From Brachionus rotundiformis (Eukaryota > Rotifera > Eurotatoria > Ploima > Brachionidae): a DNA stretch of 29,188 bases. Position 1 is the stretch's first letter; the number at the start of each line of letters is the position of its first letter. A program made the translations under genes and the position numbers. The notes beneath the pieces are model-generated. The model had not been told where the DNA came from and made no database searches. It saw only the letters and a program-made list of their open reading frames with translations. The stretch spans positions 819,348-848,535 of the forward strand of contig JAESIW010000203.1 of NCBI GenBank assembly GCA_016802295.1, read 5' to 3'. Shown here piece after piece: positions 19,734-29,093 of this stretch.

Positions 19734-20539
19734 TTTCTAAAAAAAAATTTTCTATTTTCTTATTAATGATTTTTTCCTGTTTATATAGCAGCTATTAGAT
19801 TAGAAAATATTATTTCGTCTTATACCCATTAGATTGATTTACATCAAAATTACAACCATTATTAAAACACCTTAAAATCCGAAAATAAAATCTCTATATC
19901 AGAATCGAGATTTTATATTTATTTTAAAAATAAAATTAAATTTATTGAAAAGGAATAAAAAATCATATCTAGATTATTTTTAAAAATGACAATCTTAATG
20001 CAATTAGATTTGTTTATTTAAAGTTGAATGAAAATTTTTTCTAAACAAAATTTGATTCTAAAATTATTAAAAAAAAAATGAATCAAACACCAAAATTAAT
20101 TTATTTAAGTATTAAAAATATAATATTAATTTATAGTAGTATTTATAGTATTAATTTAAAGTCAAAAAATATAAATTTCATTTAGAAAAAAATCTAAATT
20201 GAAAATAAAATAATAAATAAAATGACTAAGGTATCTCAAATGAGTCAAGAACAAATTTAAAATTAAGTAAAAGCTTCATTTCTATTAAATATTGCTGCAA
20301 CATTTAATTATTAAAAAACATGTTTTCTAATTATTCTAATTATTGATTCAGTAAGTCTAATCATAAAACTCATCTAGTGGAATTAAAAACTTAAGAAAAT
20401 TTTTTAATTAATTTTAAGTCTATTTTAATGATTTCTTAAGAATAAAAATTTAAAAAAATATATTTTTAACATGATCTTTTGTTATTTAAATCTATATCAA
20501 ATCATATCGACCTATGCTTATAAATAGTAAAAAAGATAT
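19734..20539. other. AT-rich intergenic DNA
   Basis: No gene recognised. The proximal part upstream of 19733 presumably holds the promoter of the neuropeptide-like gene; no motif is convincing. Confidence 0.4.
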
Positions 20540-20547
20540 TAATTATC
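20540..20547. repeat. hAT target-site duplication, left copy
   Basis: TAATTATC, identical to 24021-24028, flanks the element ends. An 8-bp duplication is the hAT signature. Confidence 0.9.
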
Positions 20548-20550
20548 TAG

Positions 20551-20750
20551 TGATGGCAAACCGGTTCTGCTAAACCAGTTCGAAATCGGTTTATAACAAA
20601 ACCAGTTAGAATGAAAAACCGGTTGAGAAGAACCGGTTCTACTGTTAAACCGGTTCCTAAAACCGGTTCTATTGTTAAACCGGTTCCAATAATCGGTTCA
20701 ATTGTTAAACCGGTTCAAATAACCGGTTCAATTACAAAACCAGTTTATTA
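20551..20750. repeat. Left subterminal AACCGGTT array of the hAT element
   Basis: About a dozen exact or near copies of the palindrome AACCGGTT occur here. From 20631 to 20750 they follow a clear 30-bp period with two sites per unit. They are most likely transposase binding sites, as subterminal repeats are in other hAT elements (Ac, Tol2). Confidence 0.8.
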
Positions 20751-20894
20751 AACCAATAACTATATTTGGTTTAAATAAAATCAAGATTGAAAATTCAAAA
20801 TTAATATCTTAAATATTCGAATTTAGAAAATTTTAAAAATGTTTATAATTTTTATTTTTAATGTATTTTATATTCAAAAATATATGTAATTTCT

Positions 20895-20972
20895 AAAAAC
20901 CTGAACAGTTGAGTGGTAAGTTCGCTCTTATTCTTGGCAGAAGGTCTTAGGTTCGATCCCCTAAAGGAAACA
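20895..20972 (+). repeat. tRNA-like sequence inside the hAT 5' region
   Basis: A TTGAGTGGTAAGTTCGC D-arm-like stretch and a near-consensus B box, GGTTCGATCCC (20949-20959), have normal tRNA spacing. The pairing CTTAGG/CCTAA around the T loop is nearly complete, but the acceptor and anticodon stems do not form. It is a tRNA pseudogene or the head of a SINE, resembling Gly/Asp-type tRNAs. Confidence 0.5.
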
Positions 20973-21361
20973 ATAAATCGAAATTAAAATTAACAATTAA
21001 AGATTTTTTCGCTCTTTTCTTTAAAAAAAAACAAATTCGGTCTACTAAAAAAAATGTATAAGAAAAGTTGAAAAAGAAAATCAGTTTAGAAATTAAAAAT
21101 CTGTTTATAAAATCTTAATTTTTTTAATTGAAAAATTGAAATTTGGATATAGAGATATATTTTTAAATTTTAATTGAAATTTAAAAGATGTTCAAAAACT
21201 TGAACGTTTCCACGTTTTTTTCGTGAATTCTAAAATAAATGAAATCTTCACTCTATTATATTTTCTTTATAATATGATATTTAAATGCACTATATAAATG
21301 ATAAATACTGAATCTCAATTCTATAAAATCTAAAAACGAAAAATATTAACTAATTCTTAAA

Positions 21362-23277
21362 ATGTCACTTCCAATGACCAGCGAATCAGCCTTACTTTCT
21401 CCTGCATCGAAGCGAAAAAACGAAAGCAGGCGCAACACAAGTCATGTATGGCAATATATGAAAAAAAATTCGGAACAGAGGAAAATAGTTTGTTGTTTTG
21501 AAAATTGCTCAAAAGTATACTCTGAATCGACGAGTACAAGAGTCTTGGCAAATCATCTGAAAGCTGAGCACAATGTCAAAAAACCTTCTCTTGAGGACTC
21601 TGACTCGGAAATAGAAATTACCACTAGTCCGAAAGTCATTCGAATGTCAGAACAAAATAGAATAACTGATCTGTTCTTGACATTTTTAATAAATAATATT
21701 CAAGCCTTTATGTTAGCTGACGATCCTGATTTTAAGCGATTTATAAATGGTCTGAATAGCAAATATATTTTACCATGTCGGAGAACAATAAGGGAAAAAG
21801 TCAAGTTGAGGTATAATAGTTTTTTGAATAAAGCAAAGGAAATGCTCGATTCAATAAAATCGAAAATTCACGTAACAATTGATATATGGACGTCACCGTG
21901 TAGTGAGCCGTATATGTCTGTAACGGTTCATTTTGTCAATAATAATTGGAAATTGACAAATATGCTTCTTGATGTTTTTTACTTTCCACATCCTCATGAC
22001 GCTACATTTATACATGAAAATTTAAATAGAGTAATTAAAAAGTTAAAAAATTATTTTGCTCTTATTAAATTTTTTTAAAAGGTTCTAAATAACTTTTCGA
22101 TAAACGAAAAAACAATATCAGTAACAACTGATAATGCTTCAAACATGGTGTGTTTTGGCGAAATGTTTTGTTTTGCAAACGAAAATCGCATGCATATAAG
22201 ATGTGCTCTTCATATTTTACATCTTGTGCAAACTGGCTTAGAAAATGAGTCAGTCTCTTTTCTATTTGAAAAAATTCGCTTTTTTTGCAAAAAAATCCAC
22301 AACTCTTCACGTCTGGTGCAATATCTTGAATCGCAAGAAACATCAAATGATGAGCCCAAAATCAATGTTGTTCTTGATGTAAAGACTCGATGGAATTCGA
22401 CTCATGAAATGATAAGAACTGCTTTGCGAATAAAAAAATCTTTAACAGCAGCGTCGTTACATATTGTTTCGGAAGGGAGTATAATGTATAATCAATTGGA
22501 TGATAACGATTGGTTGTTAGCCGAAAGATTATGCCTTCTACTTGAGCCCTTTAATCAAGGTAAATTAAAAATAAATTCGAAAATTAAGTTATTTATATTT
22601 ATTAAGCCACTCATGATTTGGGATATGAAAAACAAGTGTGTATTTCAAGCGTTTACCCGTGCTTTATTCAAATTCAAGACCATCTTAAAAATTTTTCGAG
22701 TCGGGCTGAGTTTGAATCAATCAAAGTTGGTATTAATGAAATGATCAAAAAATTTGAAATTTACTGGAATGAAATTAAAGATGTTGCACTTCTTTGTCAT
22801 TCCCTGGATCCTCGCTTTAAATTTTTATATATACAGGGGAGAGAACAAAAGAGACAAGCCAAAAAACTAATAACGGATTGTTTTGAAAGATACTCAGATG
22901 AGACAAACGAAACATCTGTCAGCCAAGATCCAGATAGCCCTAATAAACCTAAATCTTTGGCAGAAAGAATGATCGCGAAAATAACAAATACGTCAACAAA
23001 TAATGAAAGTGAGATCGATAAGTACTTGAAGCAGCCTGCCATTATTTTTACCCAAGAGATTGACATTCTCAAATGGTGGGAAAATAATCGTAAGGATTTT
23101 ATGATTCTATCAAAAATTGCAATGGACTATTTAGGAATAATGCCATCGAGTATTCCTTCAGAGCGGTGCTTTTCTATTGCAAATCTAACAATCAATGATA
23201 AAAGAACGAATCTTGCTCCAGATACTGTACAGGAACTTCTCTGTCTAAAATCGTGGAATAAAATATTTAGTAATTGA
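21362..23277 (+). CDS. hAT transposase (BED finger, hATC), apparently intact
   Basis: It cuts and pastes the surrounding element. Three exons, 21362-22030, 22082-22559 and 22607-23277, with introns of 51 and 47 bp (GT...AG), give 605 aa without stops. A BED-type zinc finger lies at about 28-70 (Cys44/45, Cys49, His65, His70). The RNase H-like core shows the expected acidic residues: D174 in TIDIWTS, D240 in TTDNASN, and E568 in SERCFS. HSLDPRFKFL precedes the C-terminal hATC dimerisation region, with WW at 539-540 and RTNLAPDTVQELLCL. The splice joins restore family-typical sequence at both junctions (FNQ-ATHDL; LNR-VLNN). The ATG at 21362 is the first in frame. All motifs being present, the enzyme may be functional. 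Confidence 0.88.
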
Positions 23278-23549
23278 AACAATTCGTTAATCATCTAATT
23301 CAATTATAAGAAGATATTTATTTTTTTTTGTTATTTTCCACTATAAATAAATTTTTATCATGATGTTGTTTTTTTTTTCAATTACAAATGATTAGTTTTT
23401 GAAAATCAGTTTAAACTTACTGATATTTTTATATTTTTTTATTTAAGATTCTTTATTTAAAAGCAAATTTAATTTTTAGAAATCAATTTTAGTTTTCTGT
23501 ATTTGAATAGAATAATCTTCAAAAAATTTAAACATAGATAATTTGTTTT

Positions 23550-23652
23550 TCGGGAATATGGGGAGGGTAAATCAACCAACTCGATTCTACCTGGATCGTT
23601 TACACCTGGAACCCCAAACCAGGCTTAGAGTACTTTTATATTCCCAGGATAA
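23550..23652. other. G+C-rich foldable block in the hAT 3' region
   Basis: A compact stretch, much richer in G+C than its surroundings, is closed by GGGAATAT (about 23552) pairing with ATATTCCC (about 23638). A CCTGG-9 nt-CCAGG hairpin lies inside. It lies between the transposase stop and the right AACCGGTT array. Its function is unknown; a small nested insertion is also possible. Confidence 0.4.
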
Positions 23653-23890
23653 TCATTAAAATGAAAACCTTTTTCATAGACAACAGGCATTCGTAATTTA
23701 TTATTTTATAGTAATTTATTTTGCAATTTCTTAGATTAAAAAAATTTATATTATTTAACTTATATTATTTAATTTATATTTTAACTTAATTTTTTCTGAC
23801 ATCTTTTTTTTTAATTGAAAAAAAATTCAAGAAGTTTATTCATTCTAAATTTAAAACAAATATTATTAAATATTAATAAAATTATAGTTT

Positions 23891-24010
23891 TACAAACCGG
23901 TTTCAAAACACAACCGGTTTTACAAACCGGTTTCAAAACACAACCGGTTTTACAAACCGGTTTCAAAACACAACCGGTTTTACAAACCGGTTTCAAAACA
24001 GAACCGGTTA
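23891..24010. repeat. Right subterminal 30-bp tandem array of the hAT element
   Basis: Four almost perfect 30-bp units, each TACAAACCGG-TTTCAAAACA-CAACCGGTTT, carry two AACCGG(T/TT) sites per unit. Spacing matches the left array, so both ends present the same phased sites. Plus and minus strands read open here only because of the repeat; there is no gene. Confidence 0.9.
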
Positions 24011-24020
24011 GCCATCACTT

Positions 24021-24028
24021 TAATTATC
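24021..24028. repeat. hAT target-site duplication, right copy
   Basis: TAATTATC, identical to 20540-20547. Confidence 0.9.
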
Positions 24029-24215
24029 AGCAAAATTTTATTATTTTAATTTGATTTAAAAAGCATAAAAATTAATAAATGATATATGATCTAAATTCTT
24101 AGAAGAGTAACCTTAAATAAGATAATTCTTAAATTATAACAAAAAAAATTGGAATCAAAAATTGTAATATTGACGTATTAAAAATTAAAATTGTTTTTCT
24201 TCCTATATTTCAAAG

Positions 24216-24350
24216 ATTTTTAACAATAATGAGCTTATCAAATACCGGCGAATGGTGGAAGATGTTCTCAAAGTATTTGATGTGGCAAATAAAGAATTTG
24301 CTTATAATTTATTAAAAGCAAAACATCAAAGACTAAATATTAATCTTTAA
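24216..24350 (+). pseudogene. Unidentified coding-like fragment
   Basis: About 42 open codons ending in TAA at 24348-24350, reading RRMVEDVLKVFDVANKEFAY in part. They follow an AAAG that could be a splice acceptor. The amino-acid use looks protein-like and helical, but no partner exon is apparent upstream, where the hAT element ends. It may be a stranded terminal exon or an element scrap. Beyond it, up to 25000, I see only AT-rich DNA. Confidence 0.25.
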
Positions 24351-25009
24351 AATTTAATCAAGAAGATTAAATTAGGGGGCAATACCCTCAATACGCCCGC
24401 GAATATTTATTATTTTATTTTGAACAATTTAGTTTGAAAATTTAAATACGAAACTAAAATTGTCAATTTGTAAAAAATATTTTAAAAATGTTATTAAATA
24501 ATCTTTGGGTTAAATTCAATGTGCATTTTGGTCTTTTGGAATTTGGAAAGAGGAACGATTCTGATCAAAAAATATTTAAATTGAAAAAATTTTTCGGTGA
24601 CTGATTTTTTTAAAAAAATAAAAAAAATTTTATATCGTCAAATTTTTTTTTTTATTAATTTTTCGTTTTTCATGAAAAATAATAATTTAAAGACTTGGAT
24701 TTTTTAAATTTCGAAAAAATTTATAATTTATTTGCAAAATAAACTTCATTAGATCTAGGAAAAAATTTAAGCCAAATCAGGACTTTGACTTACAATTTGA
24801 ATAAAACAGTCAGCTCTCGCTAATTCGAATAGAAATCGCCTTATTAAGAAATCATTTTTTTCGGATTAAAATATTCAGATAATCAATTTCACCAAAATTA
24901 AAAATTTAAATTGTAACAGTAAATTTTTTTACTTTTAATAAAAAATTTTTTGTTTTTTTAGTCCATGTATCTGTCTAGTTAGGATTTGGAGCTTTTTTTC
25001 ATTTTGACA

Positions 25010-25236
25010 TCTATTATTTCTGCAGGAAGCTCATTCGTAATTCCTGTTAGTTAAAAAAAATTGACGCTGCTTTACCTTTGAATGTTGCCAGTTCCTTTGT
25101 TGGTGGCCTCCTGCAGGACCGTTGGTTATTAATAGACTGCATATTCGAGTTGGATTTCTTTATGTACAAAAGTCAACTATTGTGTGATTCTAAAGTATTC
25201 TATAAGGTCTCTCCTTTCTTGTCTTTCTTTAGGATA
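25010..25236 (-). pseudogene. Non-LTR retrotransposon relic, downstream part
   Basis: On the minus strand the sequence reads frame-shifted fragments like RRKTRKERPYRIL and TNGPAGGHQQRNWQ, resembling the RR.RGDLI..YKI block after the reverse transcriptase palm in CR1/Jockey-type LINEs. It continues the relic at 26039-26230, and the pogo derivative lies between them. Confidence 0.45.
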
Positions 25237-26038
25237 CAGTCGTACCTCGGTATAACGAAAGAGTCGGTTCGAAATTTTGGTATTCGTTATATCAAAATTT
25301 ACATGTTAAAGGATTAAGAGAAAATTTTTTTTCCAAAGTTTATTTCGGAAAAATAATGTTTTAAAAAAAGAAAAAATAAAACAAAATAAAATGGAAAAAT
25401 TAATTTTTTTTATTTGACAAAAACTCATTCAAAGTAGGTTGTTTAGTAAAAACATTATCAATCAAAAAGTTTTCCATACTAAACAAATTATTGACAAATT
25501 AAATCTGGACAGACAAGATTTTGTTCATAATGTTCCATAATTTTGGTTTTTGATTTTAGTATAGTTGAAATTGTAGATGGACTACAGTTGTATTGTTTCG
25601 CCAGTTCTGTAGTTGAAATATTTTTTTCATGTTTTTTAATTATTTCAACCTTCGTTTCAAGTGTAATAGATTTACGTTTTTTCGGGTCTGTATCGGATGA
25701 TTTAGACGTAGAGACTTTTGAAACTGATTTTTTATTCATTTTGATTTAATGTATTTTTATTTTCAAATAATTTTCCTTTTTTTTATAGAATTGAAAATTA
25801 ACAAAAAAGTGTGAAAAAATTGATTTTATATTTCGTTATAGGAAGTTAATTTTTAATAGAAACCTATTTATTTGTTCTTTTGTTTTGTTTCGTTGCATCA
25901 AAATTTCGTTATATCAAAGTTCGCTATATCGAAAATTTTTTGTATAGAATTTATAATAGTTATTTCCGGTTCTGAGTTTTCATTTCGTTAATTCAAGGAT
26001 TTCGTTAAACTGAGGTTCGTTATACGAAGGTACGATTG
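25237..26038 (-). mobile_element. Pogo/Tigger-type deletion derivative (802 bp)
   Basis: Flanked by TA (25235-25236, 26039-26040). The inverted ends are CAGTCGTACCTCGGTATAAC and, from the other side, CAATCGTACCTTCGTATAAC, and match well for about 25 bp. The subterminal regions are rich in TTCGTTATA-type repeats. The interior keeps the N-terminal DNA-binding domain and the extreme C-terminus of the transposase but lacks the DDE core. It sits inside an older LINE relic. Confidence 0.85.
25488..25739 (-). CDS. CENP-B/pogo-type DNA-binding domain protein, truncated transposase
   Basis: An 83-aa open frame starting with ATG at 25739. After a short Ser/Lys-rich leader comes a CENP-B N-terminal (Psq-like) helix-turn-helix at about 22-70, with KRKSITLETKVEIIKKHE and TELAKQYNCSPSTISTILK. 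Such a domain binds transposon ends. The catalytic domain is absent. Just past the stop, in another frame, NVFTKQPTLNEFLSNKK looks like the normal end of a Tigger transposase, which places the internal deletion between them. If expressed, it could act as an end-binding competitor; otherwise it is a relic. Confidence 0.65.
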   Translation of the reverse strand: MNKKSVSKVSTSKSSDTDPKKRKSITLETKVEIIKKHEKNISTTELAKQYNCSPSTISTILKSKTKIMEHYEQNLVCPDLICQ

Positions 26039-26230
26039 TAGTTAAATCGCGTTTCACTAGTCTGAGATGTTTGATCTCATGGAAAAATTTTATAACTACC
26101 CGTTTTAATTTTTCTATTAACGGCATATCCTTTCTTATAAAAGGATTCCTTGCGCCTGACCAAAGATTACTTCAGCTTTTTTCCAGCTACTTCAGGTTTT
26201 TTTTATTTATTTGTTGCATCTTTTAGTGAT
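26039..26230 (-). pseudogene. Non-LTR retrotransposon relic, upstream part
   Basis: On the minus strand it reads ARNPFIRKDMPLIEKLKRVV and FHEIKHLRLVKRDLT, similar to the ..QRR.TK.I..L....RL..L.L region before the RR.RGDLI block of LINE reverse transcriptases. The reading resumes at 25235 on the other side of the pogo derivative, which therefore inserted into a pre-existing LINE. Confidence 0.4.
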
Positions 26231-26757
26231 TTTAGTGTGCTAATAAATTCGCTAAATTGGTCAATTTGAGACTAAATATAATCCTATCTATGGGGAAAAA
26301 TAAATCTAATTAGTCTATTATCTTACTAATACAATGAAAGAAATTTTAAGAAAATTAATTAAAAACCTCGATGGAGCGAGAGATCAATTTTAATTTATTT
26401 TTCCAATTTATAGCTTCATATTTTTCACTACTTGACAACCAAAATAAAATAATCTGATTATTTGATTTTTATAAAATTTAAAAATTTTTGAAAAATATAT
26501 AAAAATTTATTCTTAAGAGAAATGTACAATTTACTGCAGAAATAAATTTCTTTTTTTAAAAATTTATCAAATGTAATAATATATATAAAGTGTTGCCACT
26601 TAGCTAAAACATTCTAAGTCTTTTAGATAATAAGAAATAATTCTCCATTACTGTTAACCATAAAAAAATTAGAATAATAAAAAATATATAATTAATTGTA
26701 ATAAATAAAAATTGTTTTGATTAAATATTTATAAATTTAACTGATTTCAATTTTAAT
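26231..26757. other. AT-rich DNA downstream of the phospholipase gene
   Basis: No gene is visible and no canonical AATAAA stands out just after the minus-strand stop at 26758. Confidence 0.4.
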
Positions 26758-27954
26758 TTAATTTGAATTAAATCTGGTAAACAGGTATGGATTTTGATCT
26801 GTAGGACACAAAATCGGGTCCTCTGGGGTCCAAATAGTAGACTTTTTGCCTACTGGCTGTAGCATGTTGTTCCATAGACCAATGGCGGCCGATGATTGAC
26901 CTTTGGTCGAAAAGTGAAAGCAATCTGGTGCAAAGAATGAAAAATCAATCTTTCCATTTGGCAATCTTGGAAGTCTAAAATCTTTGAAAAAAGGCTGAAC
27001 TACAACAGCAAAATCGTCTCTGGCATCATAGCGTCCTGAATTGACCACAGCCTCAGTATAACTATGATACCCATCAATGTATTCGCTGAGCTCTTTTTCA
27101 GCTTCAGGTGACTCTGGATAAGCGGCACATGGACAAACTCGCTTGTGTAGAAAGCTACATATCAGGCCTTTATTCAACAATTTGACGTCATTGACGTTCA
27201 AAACAGATACTAGGTTCACAAAAACTCTTGGAACTTCTTTGTACAATAAGTCCAAAGCATGCTGCAAATAAGTCGAGTATGCCACAGGGTTGTGCAAGTC
27301 TCTATCCTTACAATAATCACATAGGTCATTACCACCGACAAAAATAGTCACCAATTTCCAGTCATTTTGGAAGTCGATTTGGGAATCACCTCTTAGTCGG
27401 TCAATCAAAATCCTAACTTGTTCAGGTACATGATTTGCTTCCTGCCCAGACACGGCAACATTCAAGCCCTTGCCAGTTTTACCAGTGAACATCAAATTTT
27501 TGCCAACAGAAAATCCCTTAAGATTGGGATTAAATTTTTTAAGCAAGTTTGGCAAAGTTATTAATTTTTCGAGCTTATCATTGCCACCAATAGACCACGA
27601 TCTGCCTCGGTATTCAATCAATAATCCAAAAATGGTTTTGGCATTGCTTCCCAAAGAAGCAGTCAAGCTGTCACCTAGAGCGGCCACCACTTTTATGTCA
27701 CCTGGTTTTAGTCTATGAACTGAAGTTGGCACTTCTGTCGACGGCTGTGGATGGCAAGTGAACGCAGTTTTTGGTGTGTAGTTGTAATAATTTGGTTCAA
27801 TTTCAAGTAAATGCTGTATGTTGGCTTCGAAGTCTTGGAGCACATCTGAATTATTGGCAAATTGATTGACATACTCAATATACTCATCAATATTGTAGCC
27901 ATGGCTGGAATGCCAACCAAAGTTTAACAAAGCGATCAAAATTATATACTTCAT
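26758..27954 (-). CDS. PLB1: Secreted phospholipase B (PLB1-like SGNH hydrolase)
   Basis: It hydrolyses acyl chains of phospholipids (phospholipase/lysophospholipase/lipase activity in the family), here as a secreted single-domain enzyme. It is 398 aa and intronless, ATG to TAA. The signal peptide covers about residues 1-19. SGNH blocks: GDSLTA with Ser96, VSGQEA with Gly170, GGND with Asn209, and DCFHFS with Asp344 and His347. All catalytic residues are present. CDYCKDRD and the late SAAIGLWNNMLQPVGKK are typical of animal PLB1 repeats. Mammalian PLB1 has four such repeats and a membrane anchor; this copy has one and no C-terminal membrane segment. Paralogues elsewhere are likely but not visible, apart from a 40-bp copy at 28536. 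Confidence 0.92.
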   Translation of the reverse strand: MKYIILIALLNFGWHSSHGYNIDEYIEYVNQFANNSDVLQDFEANIQHLLEIEPNYYNYTPKTAFTCHPQPSTEVPTSVHRLKPGDIKVVAALGDSLTASLGSNAKTIFGLLIEYRGRSWSIGGNDKLEKLITLPNLLKKFNPNLKGFSVGKNLMFTGKTGKGLNVAVSGQEANHVPEQVRILIDRLRGDSQIDFQNDWKLVTIFVGGNDLCDYCKDRDLHNPVAYSTYLQHALDLLYKEVPRVFVNLVSVLNVNDVKLLNKGLICSFLHKRVCPCAAYPESPEAEKELSEYIDGYHSYTEAVVNSGRYDARDDFAVVVQPFFKDFRLPRLPNGKIDFSFFAPDCFHFSTKGQSSAAIGLWNNMLQPVGKKSTIWTPEDPILCPTDQNPYLFTRFNSN

Positions 27955-28535
27955 TATTGGATTTAATTTTTAATTTGAGATTTTTATAAATGTTTAAATT
28001 ATTATTTAATTTAGCTTATCATTTTTTTTGTTGATAAAATTAACAGTGATACTGTTTTGCAAATACATCAAAAAATAATCATATGGAATTTCTCATGTGA
28101 CAATTGGTTTTAAAAGCATACCTTTGGGATGATCTAGTTTTTATTTTAATTTTTTGTTTTACCAGTCTTGACACGTAAGTCGAACGAGACTCATATTTTC
28201 CTAAATAGATGGTTAATTGAGAGTATTTAAAATTTAAACTAGGTAAAATATCTTATTTAGAGAGACCATTGTGTCCACATACACTGCCATTTGTTATCAC
28301 ATAATTATGCTTAAATTTTTATCAAAAATAATTTTTATTTTCAAATATTAATCTTATTATGAATCTAATATTTTTTTGAATTTTCCTGACCTATTGATTA
28401 AATGACCATATAAGAATTATTAAAGCCTAACTGAATAAATAATTTTAGTACAAAAAAATTTAAATATTGCTCACTCACTTAGATATTTAATTATAATTGT
28501 CAATTTTTTTAGATTTATTTAGTTTGAATTGATTC
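27955..28535. other. AT-rich upstream DNA of the phospholipase gene
   Basis: It should hold the promoter of the minus-strand phospholipase gene. No motif is convincing and no other gene is visible. Confidence 0.4.
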
Positions 28536-28575
28536 AGATTGGGATTAAATTTTTTAAGCAAGTTTGGCAAAGTTA
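28536..28575 (+). repeat. Exact 40-bp copy of phospholipase coding sequence
   Basis: Identical over 40 nt to 27521-27560, which lies inside the phospholipase gene (codons around NLLKKFNPNLK), and in the same orientation. The match stops sharply on both sides. Confidence 0.9.
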
Positions 28576-29093
28576 ATATAAATTTGATTTGAGATAAATT
28601 TGAACAAAAAATTTTTTGATTTTTAAGATTTAAGCTTAGCTCATATAAATGGTTACTTGGGTATATTTTTTTCCAAGCCCCAAACTGACATATACTTTAA
28701 TTCCCTAGGCTCATATTTTGTCACGTTTCGTATTCAAATGAAGATAATTTTTTATAATTCGACTATTTAACCAAAAAAAATGATTTAATTGTCTAGACCA
28801 TGTTTGGCTTGAGTTTTCATGGGCTTGGAAAATTGATTTATATCCTTTATTAAGATGGCAAGATTCTTGGATCCAATATCTTGAAATTTTGATTACAAAA
28901 AGGTCTTGGCAATAAAAATTTTCATAGACCTTATGTAACTTTTGAAATTTTTGCCATTTGAAATGGCACAATATTACATAAGAGAAAAATTTTATCAGAA
29001 TAAGACAATTTTTTTGTCGAAAAGTTTATGCGAAAATGTTTTATGAGAAATAAGCTATGTGAATTATAATTTATAATAAAATTTTTAACAATA
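28576..29093. other. Intergenic DNA, no gene recognised
   Basis: An 86-codon minus-strand frame (28711-28971) has no recognisable features and is probably chance. Confidence 0.35.

Larger units (their letters stand above)
20548..24020 (+). mobile_element. Complete hAT transposon
   Basis: A 3,473-bp element with a perfect 8-bp target duplication (TAATTATC). Its termini are TAGTGATGGCAAACCGGTTC on the left and, inverted, AAGTGATGGCTAACCGGTTC on the right: 18 of 20 positions match. Subterminal arrays of AACCGGTT palindromes sit at both ends and the transposase gene lies between. The intact duplication and intact reading frame suggest a recent insertion. Confidence 0.93.

Noticed and set aside
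20895..20972. Functional tRNA gene
   Set aside because: Only the D-arm and T-arm regions look right; the acceptor and anticodon stems do not pair.
22065..22346. Minus-strand open frame over the hAT transposase
   Set aside because: Antisense shadow of the transposase exon.
23891..24010. Regular 30-bp repeats resembling a CRISPR array
   Set aside because: There are no unique spacers, the units are directly adjacent, and they lie at the end of a eukaryotic hAT transposon.
23811..24054. Open frames on both strands with repeated TGFKTQPVLQ-type units
   Set aside because: They are translations of the 30-bp AACCGGTT repeat of the hAT element, not a repeat protein.
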